Notes: generated by a model not told the origin, from the letters alone. Shown: positions 47,332 through 57,105, numbered from the stretch's first letter. The stretch: DNA of 64,000 bases from Tardiphaga sp. 709 (GCF_032401055.1 NZ_CP135529.1:5206501-5270500), one strand, 5' to 3'. Numbers and translations: made by a program.

Positions 47332-49047
47332 ATGACCGCAAGCGCCAAAGAAACTGAATATCTCGCCAAGCTGCACGAGCTGTGGGCTAAGGCTTGGCCG
47401 AAAGGCACGCCGAACAAGCCGCAATATCTGCATGGCGAGGTGGCACTCACCGAATATTTGCGCGCGTGGGCCAAGCGTAATCCTGAAAAGCCTGCGGTTA
47501 TCTTTTATGGTCACGTCACCACCTATGCCGAACTCGACGCGCAGAGTGATCGCTTCGCGGCGTTGCTGATGGAGAAGGGCGTCCGCAAGGGCGACCGGGT
47601 CGCGGTGTTCCTGCCGAACTGCCCACAATTCCATATCGTATTCTTCGGCATCCTCAAGCTTGGCGCTATCCACGTCCCCGTAAGCCCGCTGTCACGCGCG
47701 TTCGAATTGTCCTACGAGTTGAATGATACCGACGCCGAATTCATCGTGGCGCTGGATCAATTGGCGCCTGTGGTCGACCAGGTGCGAAGCGAGTCCAAGC
47801 TGCGCGAAGTGATCGTTACCAGTTTTGCGGATGTGCTTCCGGCCAAGCCGACCATTCCCGTTCCAGACTCGATCAGTGCGCCGCGCATTGCCATCCCCGG
47901 TGCGACCGATCTGTTACCAGCGCTGGCTGCGCTGCCCGCGCCAAAGCCGCTGCCGCCCGCCGGGCTCGATGATATCGCCGCGCTGAATTACACCGGTGGT
48001 ACCACAGGGATGCCAAAGGGCTGCGTGCACACCCAGCGCGATATGGTCTATACAGCCGCCGCCAATCACGGCATCTCTGTCGTCGCCAATGAAGACAGCG
48101 TCTTTCTGTCGTTCTTCCCGGAATTCTGGATTGCCGGCGAGAATTTCGGCCTGATCTTCCCGATGTTTACGGGCGCAACGCTTGTTCTGCTGGCGCGCTG
48201 GGATGCGATCGGGGCGCTGTCAGCAATCGATCGCTACAAGGTCAATGTCACTGCGATGCCGGTGGATGGTGCCGTCGAGCTGATGGATCATCCGCGGTTC
48301 GGGGAATTCGACCTGTCGTCGCTCAATCAGGTGCGCGTCGTGTCCTTCGTGAAGAAGCTTAATCCAGCATATCGCAAACGCTGGAAGGATCTCACCGGAA
48401 CGATCCTTACGGAGGCTTCGTGGGGGATGACAGAAACGCATACGTCCAACACCTTCACCGCTGGTTTCCAGGACGATGATTTCGATCTTCTGTCACAGCC
48501 GATCTTCGTTGGCCTGCCGGTGCCCGGCGCTGAGTTCAAGATTACTGATTTCGAGACCGGTGAGCTCGTGCCGCTCGGCGGCGAGGGCGAGATCCGCGTT
48601 CGCACGCCGTCGCTGCTGAAGAGCTACTGGAATAAGCCGGAAGCAACAGCGGAGTCGTTGATCGACGGCTGGCTGCGCACCGGCGACATCGGCACCATCG
48701 ATCCCGACGGCTTCCTGCACTTCCTCGGCCGTCGCAAGGAGATGCTGAAGGTCAAGGGCATGAGCGTATTCCCGCCGGAGATTGAGGCGCTGCTCGGGCA
48801 GCATCCGAAGGTTCTCGGATCTGGCGTGGTCGGCCGCGACGATGCCGGCAAGGGGCAGGTGCCGGTCGCCTTCATCCAGCTCAAGCCGGAAGAGAGGGGC
48901 ACCATCACGCCAGCCGAACTGCAGGCGTGGTGTGTCGAACGGATGGCCGTCTACAAGGTGCCTGAGATCCGCATCATCGACGCGCTGCCGATGACCGCCA
49001 CCGGCAAGGTGAAGAAGCAGGAACTCGACGCCAACGCGCCGCAGTAG
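47332..49047 (+). CDS. AMP-dependent acyl-CoA synthetase/ligase
   Basis: Adenylate-forming CoA ligase of 571 residues. The P-loop is YTGGTTGMPKG (about residues 221-231), the adenine region TEASWGMTETH, the hinge TGDIGTIDPDGFLHFLGRRKEMLKVKG and the catalytic Lys in MTATGKVKKQEL. The ATG at 47332 follows AAGGAAG. It would activate the acid brought in by the transporter just upstream. The carboxylase and hot-dog protein that follow suggest the CoA ester is then carboxylated and hydrated or dehydrated. The specific acid is unknown. Confidence 0.93.
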   Translation: MTASAKETEYLAKLHELWAKAWPKGTPNKPQYLHGEVALTEYLRAWAKRNPEKPAVIFYGHVTTYAELDAQSDRFAALLMEKGVRKGDRVAVFLPNCPQFHIVFFGILKLGAIHVPVSPLSRAFELSYELNDTDAEFIVALDQLAPVVDQVRSESKLREVIVTSFADVLPAKPTIPVPDSISAPRIAIPGATDLLPALAALPAPKPLPPAGLDDIAALNYTGGTTGMPKGCVHTQRDMVYTAAANHGISVVANEDSVFLSFFPEFWIAGENFGLIFPMFTGATLVLLARWDAIGALSAIDRYKVNVTAMPVDGAVELMDHPRFGEFDLSSLNQVRVVSFVKKLNPAYRKRWKDLTGTILTEASWGMTETHTSNTFTAGFQDDDFDLLSQPIFVGLPVPGAEFKITDFETGELVPLGGEGEIRVRTPSLLKSYWNKPEATAESLIDGWLRTGDIGTIDPDGFLHFLGRRKEMLKVKGMSVFPPEIEALLGQHPKVLGSGVVGRDDAGKGQVPVAFIQLKPEERGTITPAELQAWCVERMAVYKVPEIRIIDALPMTATGKVKKQELDANAPQ

Positions 49048-49119
49048 ATCGAAAAATTACATGGCCCCGGGCGTGGATGATGCTGCCCCGGATCGCGTCT
49101 GTTGTTCACGGAGAATTTG

Positions 49120-52100
49120 ATGCCCTTTCGCAAGTTGCTGATCGCCAATCGCGGCGAAATCGCCATTCGTATCGCGCGCGCCGCGGCGGACGCCGGCCTT
49201 GCCACCGTCGCGATGTATCCGGCCGATGATGCGCTGTCGCTGCATGTACGGATCGCCGACGAGTCCACGGAAATCCCCGGCCGTGGTGCACGCGCTTATC
49301 TCGACATCGAAGGCGTGATTGGTGCCGCGAAAGCCACCGGCTGCGATGCGCTGCATCCGGGCTACGGCTTTCTCAGCGAGAACGCCGATCTGGCCCGCCG
49401 CTGCGCCGAAGAGGGCATTACCTTTGTCGGCCCGTCACCCGCGGCATTGCAGCTGTTCGGCGACAAGGTCGCGGCCAAGCAGCTCGCCAAGCGCTGCGGT
49501 GTGCCGATCATCGCGGGCACCACGGGCCCCACGACGCTTGATGAGGTGAAGGCGTTCTTCACATCGCTCGGTAGCCATGCCGCCGTCATGATCAAGGCCA
49601 TGGCTGGCGGCGGCGGCCGCGGTATGCGCGTTGTCGAGCGCGCAGAGGATCTCGACGACGCCTATGCGCGCTGCCAGTCAGAAGCTAAGGCGGCCTTCGG
49701 CAGCGACGGCGTCTATGTCGAGCGTCTCATTCGCAATGCCCGTCATATCGAAGTGCAGATCATCGGCGATCGTCACGGCGATATCAGCCAGCTCTGGGAG
49801 CGTGAATGCACGATCCAGCGCCGTAATCAGAAGCTGGTCGAAGTTGCGCCGAGTCCGTCGCTGTCACACAAATTGCGCAGCCGCATCGTTGAAGCCGCCA
49901 AAAATCTTGCGGCGGAAGCGAAGTATGACAGCCTCGGCACCTTCGAATTTCTGGTCGATGGCGAAGCCGGCGAGAGCGACGGCGTCTTCGCCTTCATCGA
50001 GGCCAATCCGCGGCTGCAGGTCGAGCATACCGTGACCGAGGAAGTGCTGTCGGTCGATCTGGTGCGGTCGCAGCTCGCCGTTGCCGGTGGCGCCACGCTG
50101 GCGTCGCTCGGTCTCGATCAGGCCTCGGTGCCGAGTCCGCGCGGCTTCGCCATGCAGCTCCGCATCAATATGGAGACCATGGATGCCACCGGCGCCACAA
50201 AACCGACCGGCGGCACGCTCGCGATTTTCGAGCCGCCGTCAGGCCCCGGCGTGCGTGTCGATACGTTCGGTTATGCCGGTTACAAGACCAGCGCGGCATT
50301 CGACTCGCTGCTGGCCAAGGTGATCGTCCACACGCCGTCGTCGAAATGGCCCGACGCCATCGCCAAGGGCACGCGGGCCCTGCGCGAATTCCGCATCGAG
50401 GGCGTCGCCACCAATATCCCGTTGATGCAGGCGATCCTGGCCAATGCCGACTTCCAGGCCAATCGGATCAGCACCAGCTTTATCGATCGCAACGTCGCCG
50501 ATCTGGTCGCTGCCACACTGACAGCGAGCAAGCCGCTTTTCGCCGCCAGCGGATCAACCGGTGATGCACGGACGTCCGCCGGCGTCGTGCAGCCCGTGCC
50601 GGAAGGATCGGTCGCGGTTGCGGCGCCGCTGCAGGGCACGGTCGTGTCCATTCCGGTGGCCGAAGGCGATGTGGTCAGGGCCGGCCAGCAACTCGCCATC
50701 ATCGAATCCATGAAGATGGAGCATCTGGTGACTGCGGAGCAGGGCGGTCGCGTCACCCGGATCGCGGCATCCGATGGGGTCACGCTGATGCAGGGCGAGC
50801 CCATTCTGTATATCGAACCTCGGGACGTGGCCGGCGACTTCGCCACGGAAGAAGCCGATATCGATCTTGACCACATCCGGCCGGATCTCGCCGAGCTGAT
50901 CGCTCGCCAGGGCAACACGCTGGATGAAAACCGGCCCTCTTCGGTCGAGCGCCGCCGCAAGACCAATCAGCGCACCGCGCGTGAGAACATCGCGCAACTG
51001 GTCGACGACGGCTCGTTCATGGAATATGGCAGCCTCGCCATTGCCGGCCAGCGTCGCCGCCGCGCGCTCGACGATCTCATCAAGAACACGCCGGCGGATG
51101 GCCTGGTCGCCGGTACGGCTACGGTGAATGCCACGAAATTCGGCGAGCACGAAGCGCGCTGTATGGTGATCTCCTATGACTATACCGTGCTGGCGGGCAC
51201 CCAGGGCCATATGAACCACAAGAAGATCGACCGTATGCTGTCGCTGGTCGAGCAATGGCGGATGCCGCTAGTGTTCTATGCCGAAGGCGGCGGCGGTCGC
51301 CCAGGCGATACCGACCGGCTCGGCATGACGGGCCTCGACGGGCCGTCCTTCGTGCAATTCGCCAAACTGTCGGGCCTCGTCCCGGTGATCGGCGTGGTGT
51401 CTGGCTATTGCTTCGCGGGCAATGCCGCGATGCTCGGTTGTTGTGACGTTATCATCGCCACGAAGAACGCCTCGATCGGCATGGGTGGTCCTGCGATGAT
51501 CGAGGGCGGGGGCCTCGGCGTTTATCATCCGGCCGAAGTCGGGCCGGTGTCGTTCCAGTCGCCGAACGGTGTCGTCGATATTCTCGTCGAGGACGAAGAG
51601 GAAGCGACACGGGCCGCGCAGAAATATCTGTCCTACTTCCAGGGCGCCGTCACCGAATGGCGTGCGCCCGATCAGCGGCTGCTGCGCCGTGCGATCCCGG
51701 AGAACCGGTTGCGCGTCTATGACATTCGTGCGGTGATCGATCTGATCGCTGATGAGGACTCCGTGCTCGAAATCCGGCGAGATTTCGGCGTCGGCATGAT
51801 CACGGCGTTCATTCGTATCGAGGGCAAGCCATTCGGTCTGATCGCCAATAATCCGAAACATCTCGGCGGCGCCATCGATGCGGCGGCTGGGGACAAGGCC
51901 GCACGGTTTCTGCAGCTCTGCGATGCATTCGACATTCCGATCGTGTCGCTTTGCGATACGCCGGGGTTCATGGTCGGACCGGAGGCAGAGAAAACCGCGA
52001 TCGTACGTCATGTCGCGCGCATGTTCGTCACCGGCGCGAGCATTACGGTGCCGTTGTTTGGCATCGTGCTGCGCAAGGGCTATGGGCTCGGCGCGCAGTC

Positions 52101-52431
52101 GATGATCGGCGGCGGTTTTCACGCTTCGTTCTTCACGGCGGCGTGGCCGACCGGCGAATTCGGCGGCATGGGGCTGGAAGGCTACGTGCGGCTCGGTTTC
52201 CGCAAGGAGATGGAGGCGATCGCCGACCCGGTGGAGCGCGAGACCTATTACAAGAACAAGGTCGCCGAGCTCTATGCCAACGGCAAGGCGACCTCAATCG
52301 CCTCGGTGTTCGAGATCGACAATGTCATCGACCCCGCCGAGACACGGCGCTGGGTGATGGCCGGCCTGCGTTCGGTGCCGAAGCCGCCGCAACGCGAGGG
52401 TCGCAAGCGCCCCTGTGTCGATACCTGGTAG
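49120..52431 (+). CDS. Single-chain biotin-dependent acyl-CoA carboxylase (BC-BCCP-CT)
   Basis: A 1103-residue fusion of all three activities of an acyl-CoA carboxylase. Residues about 1-450 are biotin carboxylase (FRKLLIANRGEIAIRIARAA, ATP-grasp KAMAGGGGRGMRVV, EANPRLQVEHTVTEE). A biotinyl carrier domain follows with the target lysine in ESMKMEH (Lys532). Residues about 600-1100 are carboxyltransferase (TARENIAQLVDDGSFMEYG, CoA and oxyanion regions GYCFAGNAAMLGCCDV and LCDTPGFMVGPEAE). ATP, bicarbonate and biotin would carboxylate an acyl-CoA. Most bacteria split this over two or three chains. The ATG at 49120 is chosen; a TTG upstream is unlikely. It is cotranscribed with the CoA ligase. 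Confidence 0.93.
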   Translation: MPFRKLLIANRGEIAIRIARAAADAGLATVAMYPADDALSLHVRIADESTEIPGRGARAYLDIEGVIGAAKATGCDALHPGYGFLSENADLARRCAEEGITFVGPSPAALQLFGDKVAAKQLAKRCGVPIIAGTTGPTTLDEVKAFFTSLGSHAAVMIKAMAGGGGRGMRVVERAEDLDDAYARCQSEAKAAFGSDGVYVERLIRNARHIEVQIIGDRHGDISQLWERECTIQRRNQKLVEVAPSPSLSHKLRSRIVEAAKNLAAEAKYDSLGTFEFLVDGEAGESDGVFAFIEANPRLQVEHTVTEEVLSVDLVRSQLAVAGGATLASLGLDQASVPSPRGFAMQLRINMETMDATGATKPTGGTLAIFEPPSGPGVRVDTFGYAGYKTSAAFDSLLAKVIVHTPSSKWPDAIAKGTRALREFRIEGVATNIPLMQAILANADFQANRISTSFIDRNVADLVAATLTASKPLFAASGSTGDARTSAGVVQPVPEGSVAVAAPLQGTVVSIPVAEGDVVRAGQQLAIIESMKMEHLVTAEQGGRVTRIAASDGVTLMQGEPILYIEPRDVAGDFATEEADIDLDHIRPDLAELIARQGNTLDENRPSSVERRRKTNQRTARENIAQLVDDGSFMEYGSLAIAGQRRRRALDDLIKNTPADGLVAGTATVNATKFGEHEARCMVISYDYTVLAGTQGHMNHKKIDRMLSLVEQWRMPLVFYAEGGGGRPGDTDRLGMTGLDGPSFVQFAKLSGLVPVIGVVSGYCFAGNAAMLGCCDVIIATKNASIGMGGPAMIEGGGLGVYHPAEVGPVSFQSPNGVVDILVEDEEEATRAAQKYLSYFQGAVTEWRAPDQRLLRRAIPENRLRVYDIRAVIDLIADEDSVLEIRRDFGVGMITAFIRIEGKPFGLIANNPKHLGGAIDAAAGDKAARFLQLCDAFDIPIVSLCDTPGFMVGPEAEKTAIVRHVARMFVTGASITVPLFGIVLRKGYGLGAQSMIGGGFHASFFTAAWPTGEFGGMGLEGYVRLGFRKEMEAIADPVERETYYKNKVAELYANGKATSIASVFEIDNVIDPAETRRWVMAGLRSVPKPPQREGRKRPCVDTW

Positions 52432-52472
52432 CCACAACGAACCGACGGCTCACATTCCCGGAGGAGTTTCCG

Positions 52473-53435
52473 ATGATATCAAAAGCATTCGATACGGTAA
52501 TTGAGGATGCCGGAAATGCACTGATCGGCCCGTGGCGACAACCCCGACAGATGCTCCATGCGCAGACTTACGACTCTCACGCATCCATCCATGACGATGC
52601 CACCGCGCAGAAGCTCGGCTTCAAGGGCGGCACCATCGAGGGCCCGACCCATTTTAGCCAGTTTGCACCGCTCTGCGAACGACTGTGGGGCAAGGACTGG
52701 TTCGAGACGGGCTGTATCTCGGCGCATTATCGTGCTGCCGCCTTTGAGGGCGAGGAGGTGCAGGCCATTGTCGAAAAGCCGATCGATGGCGGGCATTATT
52801 GCACGATCAGGATGGTGAAGCGGGATGGCACCGAGGTGTTGCGCGGCAGTGCATCGATAGGCAGTGACGCGCCGCCCTCCGCCCTGGATATCCGACTCAC
52901 CGAGCTGAAGCCGCTGAGTGATGCCGTAATCCTGCGCGACATCAAGCTTGGCATGACCACCGCATCGCAGACGGTTCGGATGGATTTCGATCAGAACATG
53001 GGCGAGCTCTATCCATTCTCGCTGGAACAGAAGCTCAAGGTGATCACCGAGCCGTCGCCATATTACGCGCCCGAGAGCGCAGGCAACTCGCCATGGGGAC
53101 GCGCGATCATTCCGATGGAAATGCTCAGCGTGTTGTTTCAGCACGGCAGCAAGAAGGATCGGCTACCGGTCAAGGGGCCGGCAGTCGGCCTGTTCGCCGA
53201 TCAGGAAATTCGGCTGCGGCTAGGTCCGCTGTTCGTTGGAGAAGACTACCGCTTAGACCGCAAGGTCGTCGCGATGTCCGGCAGCAAGCGCACCGAGAGC
53301 CTGTGGGTGCGCACCGAAGTCTTCGACAGCTTAAACGCGCTGGTCGCGACGATGCTGCTCAATCTGGCGACGCTCAAGGAATCCTACGCCAGCTACGACC
53401 AAGAGTACGCTGCGCTTCCTCGAAGCCACGCGTAG
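52473..53435 (+). CDS. Hot-dog fold (MaoC-like) hypothetical protein
   Basis: A 320-residue protein with a clear GGAGG site before the ATG at 52473. The N-terminal half (HDDATAQKLGFKGGTIEGPTHFSQF) resembles the substrate region of MaoC/hot-dog dehydratases, with the His/Asp-type pattern displaced, and a second hot-dog-like half follows (LFADQEIRLRLGPLFVGEDY). It is the last gene of the transporter-ligase-carboxylase operon, so hydration, dehydration or CoA-thioester chemistry on the carboxylated product is a reasonable guess. I cannot assign a reaction. Confidence 0.75.
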   Translation: MISKAFDTVIEDAGNALIGPWRQPRQMLHAQTYDSHASIHDDATAQKLGFKGGTIEGPTHFSQFAPLCERLWGKDWFETGCISAHYRAAAFEGEEVQAIVEKPIDGGHYCTIRMVKRDGTEVLRGSASIGSDAPPSALDIRLTELKPLSDAVILRDIKLGMTTASQTVRMDFDQNMGELYPFSLEQKLKVITEPSPYYAPESAGNSPWGRAIIPMEMLSVLFQHGSKKDRLPVKGPAVGLFADQEIRLRLGPLFVGEDYRLDRKVVAMSGSKRTESLWVRTEVFDSLNALVATMLLNLATLKESYASYDQEYAALPRSHA

Positions 53436-53581
53436 CCTGATACGCCATCTTTTGGTTCAACGGGCGGCGAGGCCGGGATAAGAGGATCGGCAATCAGACA
53501 AAATCATCCCGAGATGTGACGCTCGTCACATCCACCTCCAGCGGGACGCAGTAAGGCTATGTGCCTTATCTGGAGGCAATC

Positions 53582-53917
53582 ATGAGTGCATCGGAAGATG
53601 AACTGGAGCAATCCTATCGTCGATTATACCACCGCTTGATGATTAGGGCCGGAGTGATTTGCGTCGCCCTCATGTGTGCGATCGTGGTTGGGCAGACCGC
53701 CGCAGTCCCCGCCATCGTGAAGCAGATCGTTTCAGGCTTTAACGATAAGCATCCGTCGTCAGGGTCGGAGGCGCCATCGCTACGCGCAGGTCGCAGTTGC
53801 CGGCTGAAGAACTCCTGGTCTATGATCGGGATAGCACCATTCGGTCCGGCGGCAGGTATTGAAGACGACGGCTGGCGTATCGAAGTCAACTCACGTGGCG
53901 ACGTGAGTGCAATCTAG
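53582..53917 (+). CDS. Small hypothetical membrane-anchored protein
   Basis: A 111-residue protein starting MSASEDELEQSYRRLYHRLM, with one hydrophobic segment at about residues 24-46 (GVICVALMCAIVV) and a hydrophilic tail predicted outside the membrane. A GGAGG ribosome site sits 7 bases before the ATG. The tail (WSMIGIAPFGPAAGIEDDGW) has no known domain. It stands alone between the catabolic operon and the cyclase gene. Confidence 0.65.
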   Translation: MSASEDELEQSYRRLYHRLMIRAGVICVALMCAIVVGQTAAVPAIVKQIVSGFNDKHPSSGSEAPSLRAGRSCRLKNSWSMIGIAPFGPAAGIEDDGWRIEVNSRGDVSAI

Positions 53918-54067
53918 TCGTCAGGTGCGGCGTCCTGAAATCGCCGTTGTTCAAGTCTAGCTAACAAGTTCTTGGCGGGAAAAAATTGAGTGTGATCCGC
54001 CGGTGATGCCGAGTTTGTGCGCATTAGTGCACAAGAGTGCGGATCAGAACAGTGACCAGCGTGACTG

Positions 54068-55855
54068 ATGGCTAGATCAAGCGCTTCACTCGCATTCGAG
54101 AATCCGGAATGGGTGGTGCGCACACTGCTCTTCGTGGACGTGGTCGAGTCCGTGCGACTGATGGAAGAGAACGAGGCCAGCACCGTACAGCGATGGCGTA
54201 AACTCGTTAAAACGGTAGATGAAGATATCCTGCCGCGGTTCGAGGGGCGGCTTGTAAAGAGCCTTGGGGATGGGCTCCTCATGGAGTTCCCTCAATCTCC
54301 CCTCGCAGTGAAAGCTGCCTTTGCAGTCCAGAATGCGTGTGCGGTTATCAATGAAGGCGTTCCGCAAGATCAGTATATCCTCGTGCGTGAAGGAGCTCAC
54401 GTCGGTCATCTTCTTGCTGACGAGCACGATGTTTACGGGGCTGACGTTAACCTTGCAGCCCGGCTCACAAGTTTAGCGGGGCCGGGGGAAATTGTTGTAT
54501 CGGCCGATGTTCGCGACCAACTCGTGCCTGTATTGGATGCCGACGTCGAGGATTTGGGAGCTTGTTACCTTAAACATGTGCATGAACCCGTTCGAGCGTA
54601 TCGTGTCGGCCCACCAGGGCCGCGACCCGTGATCGAGCCAGGTGCTGTATCAATGCCGAAGTTGCGCGCCACTGTCGCGGTCGTGCCTTTTACCGGGCTG
54701 GATGATGGTCCGGAACATCGGGTCATTGGCGAAGTGCTCGCCGACGAAATCATATCCGCGCTTTCGCGTTCATCGGAGCTGAACGTCATCTCGCGCCTGT
54801 CGACTTCTGTCTTTCGCGGGCGGGATAGTTCGGTCGAGGAGATCAGTAGCTATTTGACGGCGAACTACGTTCTGTCGGGCTCTTACCGCAAGGCCGGAAG
54901 TAAGCTGCGGGTGAACCTCGAACTGGCATCTTCGTCGAATCTGACAATCGTTTGGTCTGACTCGTTCGTTTGTAGCGCGACAGCTTTGATCAGCGGAAAG
55001 GACGGTGCTGTCGCGGGCATTGTGACGGCGGTCAGCTTGGCGATCATGGCGCGCGAGCTTGAACGTGCACAGTCGCAATCACTCCCGACCGTCGAGAGCT
55101 ACACGTTGTTGATGGGGGCGATCGCGCTCATGCATCGCCTTTCGGTGCAGGATTTTCACAGGTCGCGTCAGATGCTCCAGGTCCTGACCGAGCGTATGCC
55201 CCGGCAGGCCGTACCATGGGCATGGATGGCGAAGTGGCACATATTGCGGGTCCAGCAGGGATGGACTGATGACTGGAGTGCGGATACGCAACTGGCGCTC
55301 GATTGCGGGCGGCGAGCGCTGAGTGCCGATCCGCGCTGTTCCCTCGCGCTGGTGGTTATGGGCTTTGCTCATACCAATCTGCTGAAACAATTTGACGTCG
55401 CGCAGGAGCAGTATGACCTCGCCCTGCGCGTCAATCCCAACGATGGGATGGCGTGGCTGCTAAAGGGAACGCTTCTCGCCTTCAAGGATGCAGGAAAGTC
55501 GGCCGTCGAACACACCGAGCACGCGCTGAAACTGTCGCCGCTCGACCCTCACAGATACTTCTACGATTCCCTGGCCGCAACGGCTGCTCTCTCCGCCGGG
55601 CAATACAAGCGCGCCATCGATCTTGCCAACCGTTCGTTGCGCGCAAATCGCACGCATACATCCACGTTTCGCGCACTGGCGATCGCGCAATGGCAGCTCG
55701 GCCTTCAACAAGAGGCGCGCAAGACGGTGACCGAACTGATGAAACTAGAGCCGGGCTTGACCGTCGCGAAATATCGCGAGCGTCACCCCAGTGGGGGATA
55801 TGAAACCGGCCGCATCTGGTCGAGCGCATTGCAGGGAGCTGGTGTACCGAATTAG
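54068..55855 (+). CDS. Class III adenylate/guanylate cyclase with FlgO-like and TPR regions
   Basis: A 595-residue soluble signalling enzyme. The N-terminal catalytic domain has the two metal-binding aspartates (Asp24 in LLFVDVVES, Asp68 in KSLGDGLL) and the transition-state pair Asn128/Arg132 in VNLAARL, so it looks active as a homodimer. A middle domain (about 195-310; TVAVVPFTGLDDG, then VIGEVLADEIISALSR) resembles the FlgO/TolB-like partner often joined to bacterial cyclases, and residues about 400-570 are TPR-like helices. No membrane span is seen. A Crp/Fnr gene lies 3.3 kb downstream and could read out the product (inference). The ribosome site is weak. Confidence 0.92.
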   Translation: MARSSASLAFENPEWVVRTLLFVDVVESVRLMEENEASTVQRWRKLVKTVDEDILPRFEGRLVKSLGDGLLMEFPQSPLAVKAAFAVQNACAVINEGVPQDQYILVREGAHVGHLLADEHDVYGADVNLAARLTSLAGPGEIVVSADVRDQLVPVLDADVEDLGACYLKHVHEPVRAYRVGPPGPRPVIEPGAVSMPKLRATVAVVPFTGLDDGPEHRVIGEVLADEIISALSRSSELNVISRLSTSVFRGRDSSVEEISSYLTANYVLSGSYRKAGSKLRVNLELASSSNLTIVWSDSFVCSATALISGKDGAVAGIVTAVSLAIMARELERAQSQSLPTVESYTLLMGAIALMHRLSVQDFHRSRQMLQVLTERMPRQAVPWAWMAKWHILRVQQGWTDDWSADTQLALDCGRRALSADPRCSLALVVMGFAHTNLLKQFDVAQEQYDLALRVNPNDGMAWLLKGTLLAFKDAGKSAVEHTEHALKLSPLDPHRYFYDSLAATAALSAGQYKRAIDLANRSLRANRTHTSTFRALAIAQWQLGLQQEARKTVTELMKLEPGLTVAKYRERHPSGGYETGRIWSSALQGAGVPN

Positions 55856-55873
55856 CAAAACGGGAGCGAAAAC

Positions 55874-57058
55874 ATGTGCACGATGGGTCCTGAAGGCGGT
55901 GCGGGGGGCGCAGGCGGCGCCGGTGGTGCTGGGGGAGCGGGCGGTGCCGGAGGGGCAGGCGGCGCAGGCGGTGCTGGAGCCGGGCCCTACGGCAGTTATG
56001 GGGCGCCGCTGGTTGCCGATGCACTCGTCAAGCACCGCGACGGTATCGTCGGAAGCTGGCTCGGTCAGACCGTCAATCGGTCGCCGCGTGCGCTGGACGA
56101 CAAGAAGAACCTCGCGCTCTGGGAGCCGTGGGTGCGGGCGTCGGTCATCGACTTCGAACTGCTGTCGCACCTCCATTTTACAACTCACTCAGAGAGATTC
56201 AGCTACAAGCATCAGGGCAAGAACGTCTCCCGGACACCGAGCGAGAAGTCGGTCACGGTCTGGCAGTTCCATGTTCAAACCACAGCGACAGATCCGTCCC
56301 CCAAAGCGAAATCGAGCCGGATCGCGACTTTGATTCGCCCGTCCGTCGACACTTTCAAAGGCCAGCTGGAGTTTCTGGATCAATATTCCGATCTTCGCGA
56401 GGATCGTGTTTCGGAAATCGTGACCCAGCTCGGCCCTCAATATGCGTTCTGGAGTTCGGTGGTGAACTTACATCCGGATCGCACCAAGAAGACGATAGAG
56501 CTGCTCGATGCTGCGCTTCGGTTTGCGACCGCGGTGGAAATGCGCATCAAGCATGCTCTGGCGTGCTGGCGACCGTATGAGCTGTCGTCTCAGGTTCAAC
56601 CGATCATTCTGACGCCAGGCCACGGGACATTTCCGAGCGGCCATTCAACCGAAAATCACATGATTGCGCGCATCCTGTGGGAGCTGTACGGGCGCGAACC
56701 GAGACTAGGTGAGCAGTTGATGCGACAGGCAGCACGCATCGCGGTCAACCGCACAGTGGCCGGCGTCCATTTCCCGGTCGACACTGCCGCCGGTCAGGTG
56801 CTTGGACTGTCACTTGCCCGCTACTTCATTCTGCGGGCGAAAGGTGGGCCGAGGTTCAACGCCTGGCGTTTTGACGGCGGGCGATACGGAGCTACTCAGG
56901 ACTTCAATTTCCATGATTTCTATAATCCAGCAAACGGACAGGAAAAGCTGAGCGCCCCGATTGATCCGCCCTATGTCGATCTGCTCGCCTCCACGCCGCC
57001 AGCTGTATCACCGATTATGAAGTGGCTGTGGGATGCGGCGCTTGCAGAGGTGAAGTAG
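55874..57058 (+). CDS. PAP2/vanadium-dependent haloperoxidase superfamily protein with Gly-Gly-Ala head
   Basis: A 394-residue protein. Residues 8-34 are nine Gly-Gly-Ala triplets. The C-terminal half has the complete phosphate/vanadate-binding set: KHALACWRP (Lys226, Arg233, Pro234), PSGHS (254-258), and NRTVAGVHFPVD (Arg293, His299, Asp303), where Asn replaces the usual Ser. This set is shared by vanadium haloperoxidases and PAP2 acid phosphatases; the length and spacing lean to haloperoxidase-like. No signal peptide is visible. A CGGGAG ribosome site precedes the ATG, 18 bases after the cyclase stop, so the two are cotranscribed. Whether it halogenates or dephosphorylates cannot be read. 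Confidence 0.85.
   Translation: MCTMGPEGGAGGAGGAGGAGGAGGAGGAGGAGGAGAGPYGSYGAPLVADALVKHRDGIVGSWLGQTVNRSPRALDDKKNLALWEPWVRASVIDFELLSHLHFTTHSERFSYKHQGKNVSRTPSEKSVTVWQFHVQTTATDPSPKAKSSRIATLIRPSVDTFKGQLEFLDQYSDLREDRVSEIVTQLGPQYAFWSSVVNLHPDRTKKTIELLDAALRFATAVEMRIKHALACWRPYELSSQVQPIILTPGHGTFPSGHSTENHMIARILWELYGREPRLGEQLMRQAARIAVNRTVAGVHFPVDTAAGQVLGLSLARYFILRAKGGPRFNAWRFDGGRYGATQDFNFHDFYNPANGQEKLSAPIDPPYVDLLASTPPAVSPIMKWLWDAALAEVK
55895..55975 (+). repeat. Gly-Gly-Ala triplet repeat in the haloperoxidase-like gene
   Basis: Nine consecutive 9-base units encode Gly-Gly-Ala. The third codon positions differ freely between units (GGT, GGC, GGG, GGA; GCG, GCA, GCC, GCT), which points to selection on the protein rather than recent slippage of DNA. 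Confidence 0.8.
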
Positions 57059-57105
57059 CTGCTGGGAAATGGCAGTAGGGCGATAGCATTCGCGAGGTGT
57101 GCGTT

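Noticed and set aside
53529-53545. Possible promoter or operator with repeated TCACATC-like words
   Set aside because: The repeats are short, imperfect and not positioned convincingly for the small gene at 53582.
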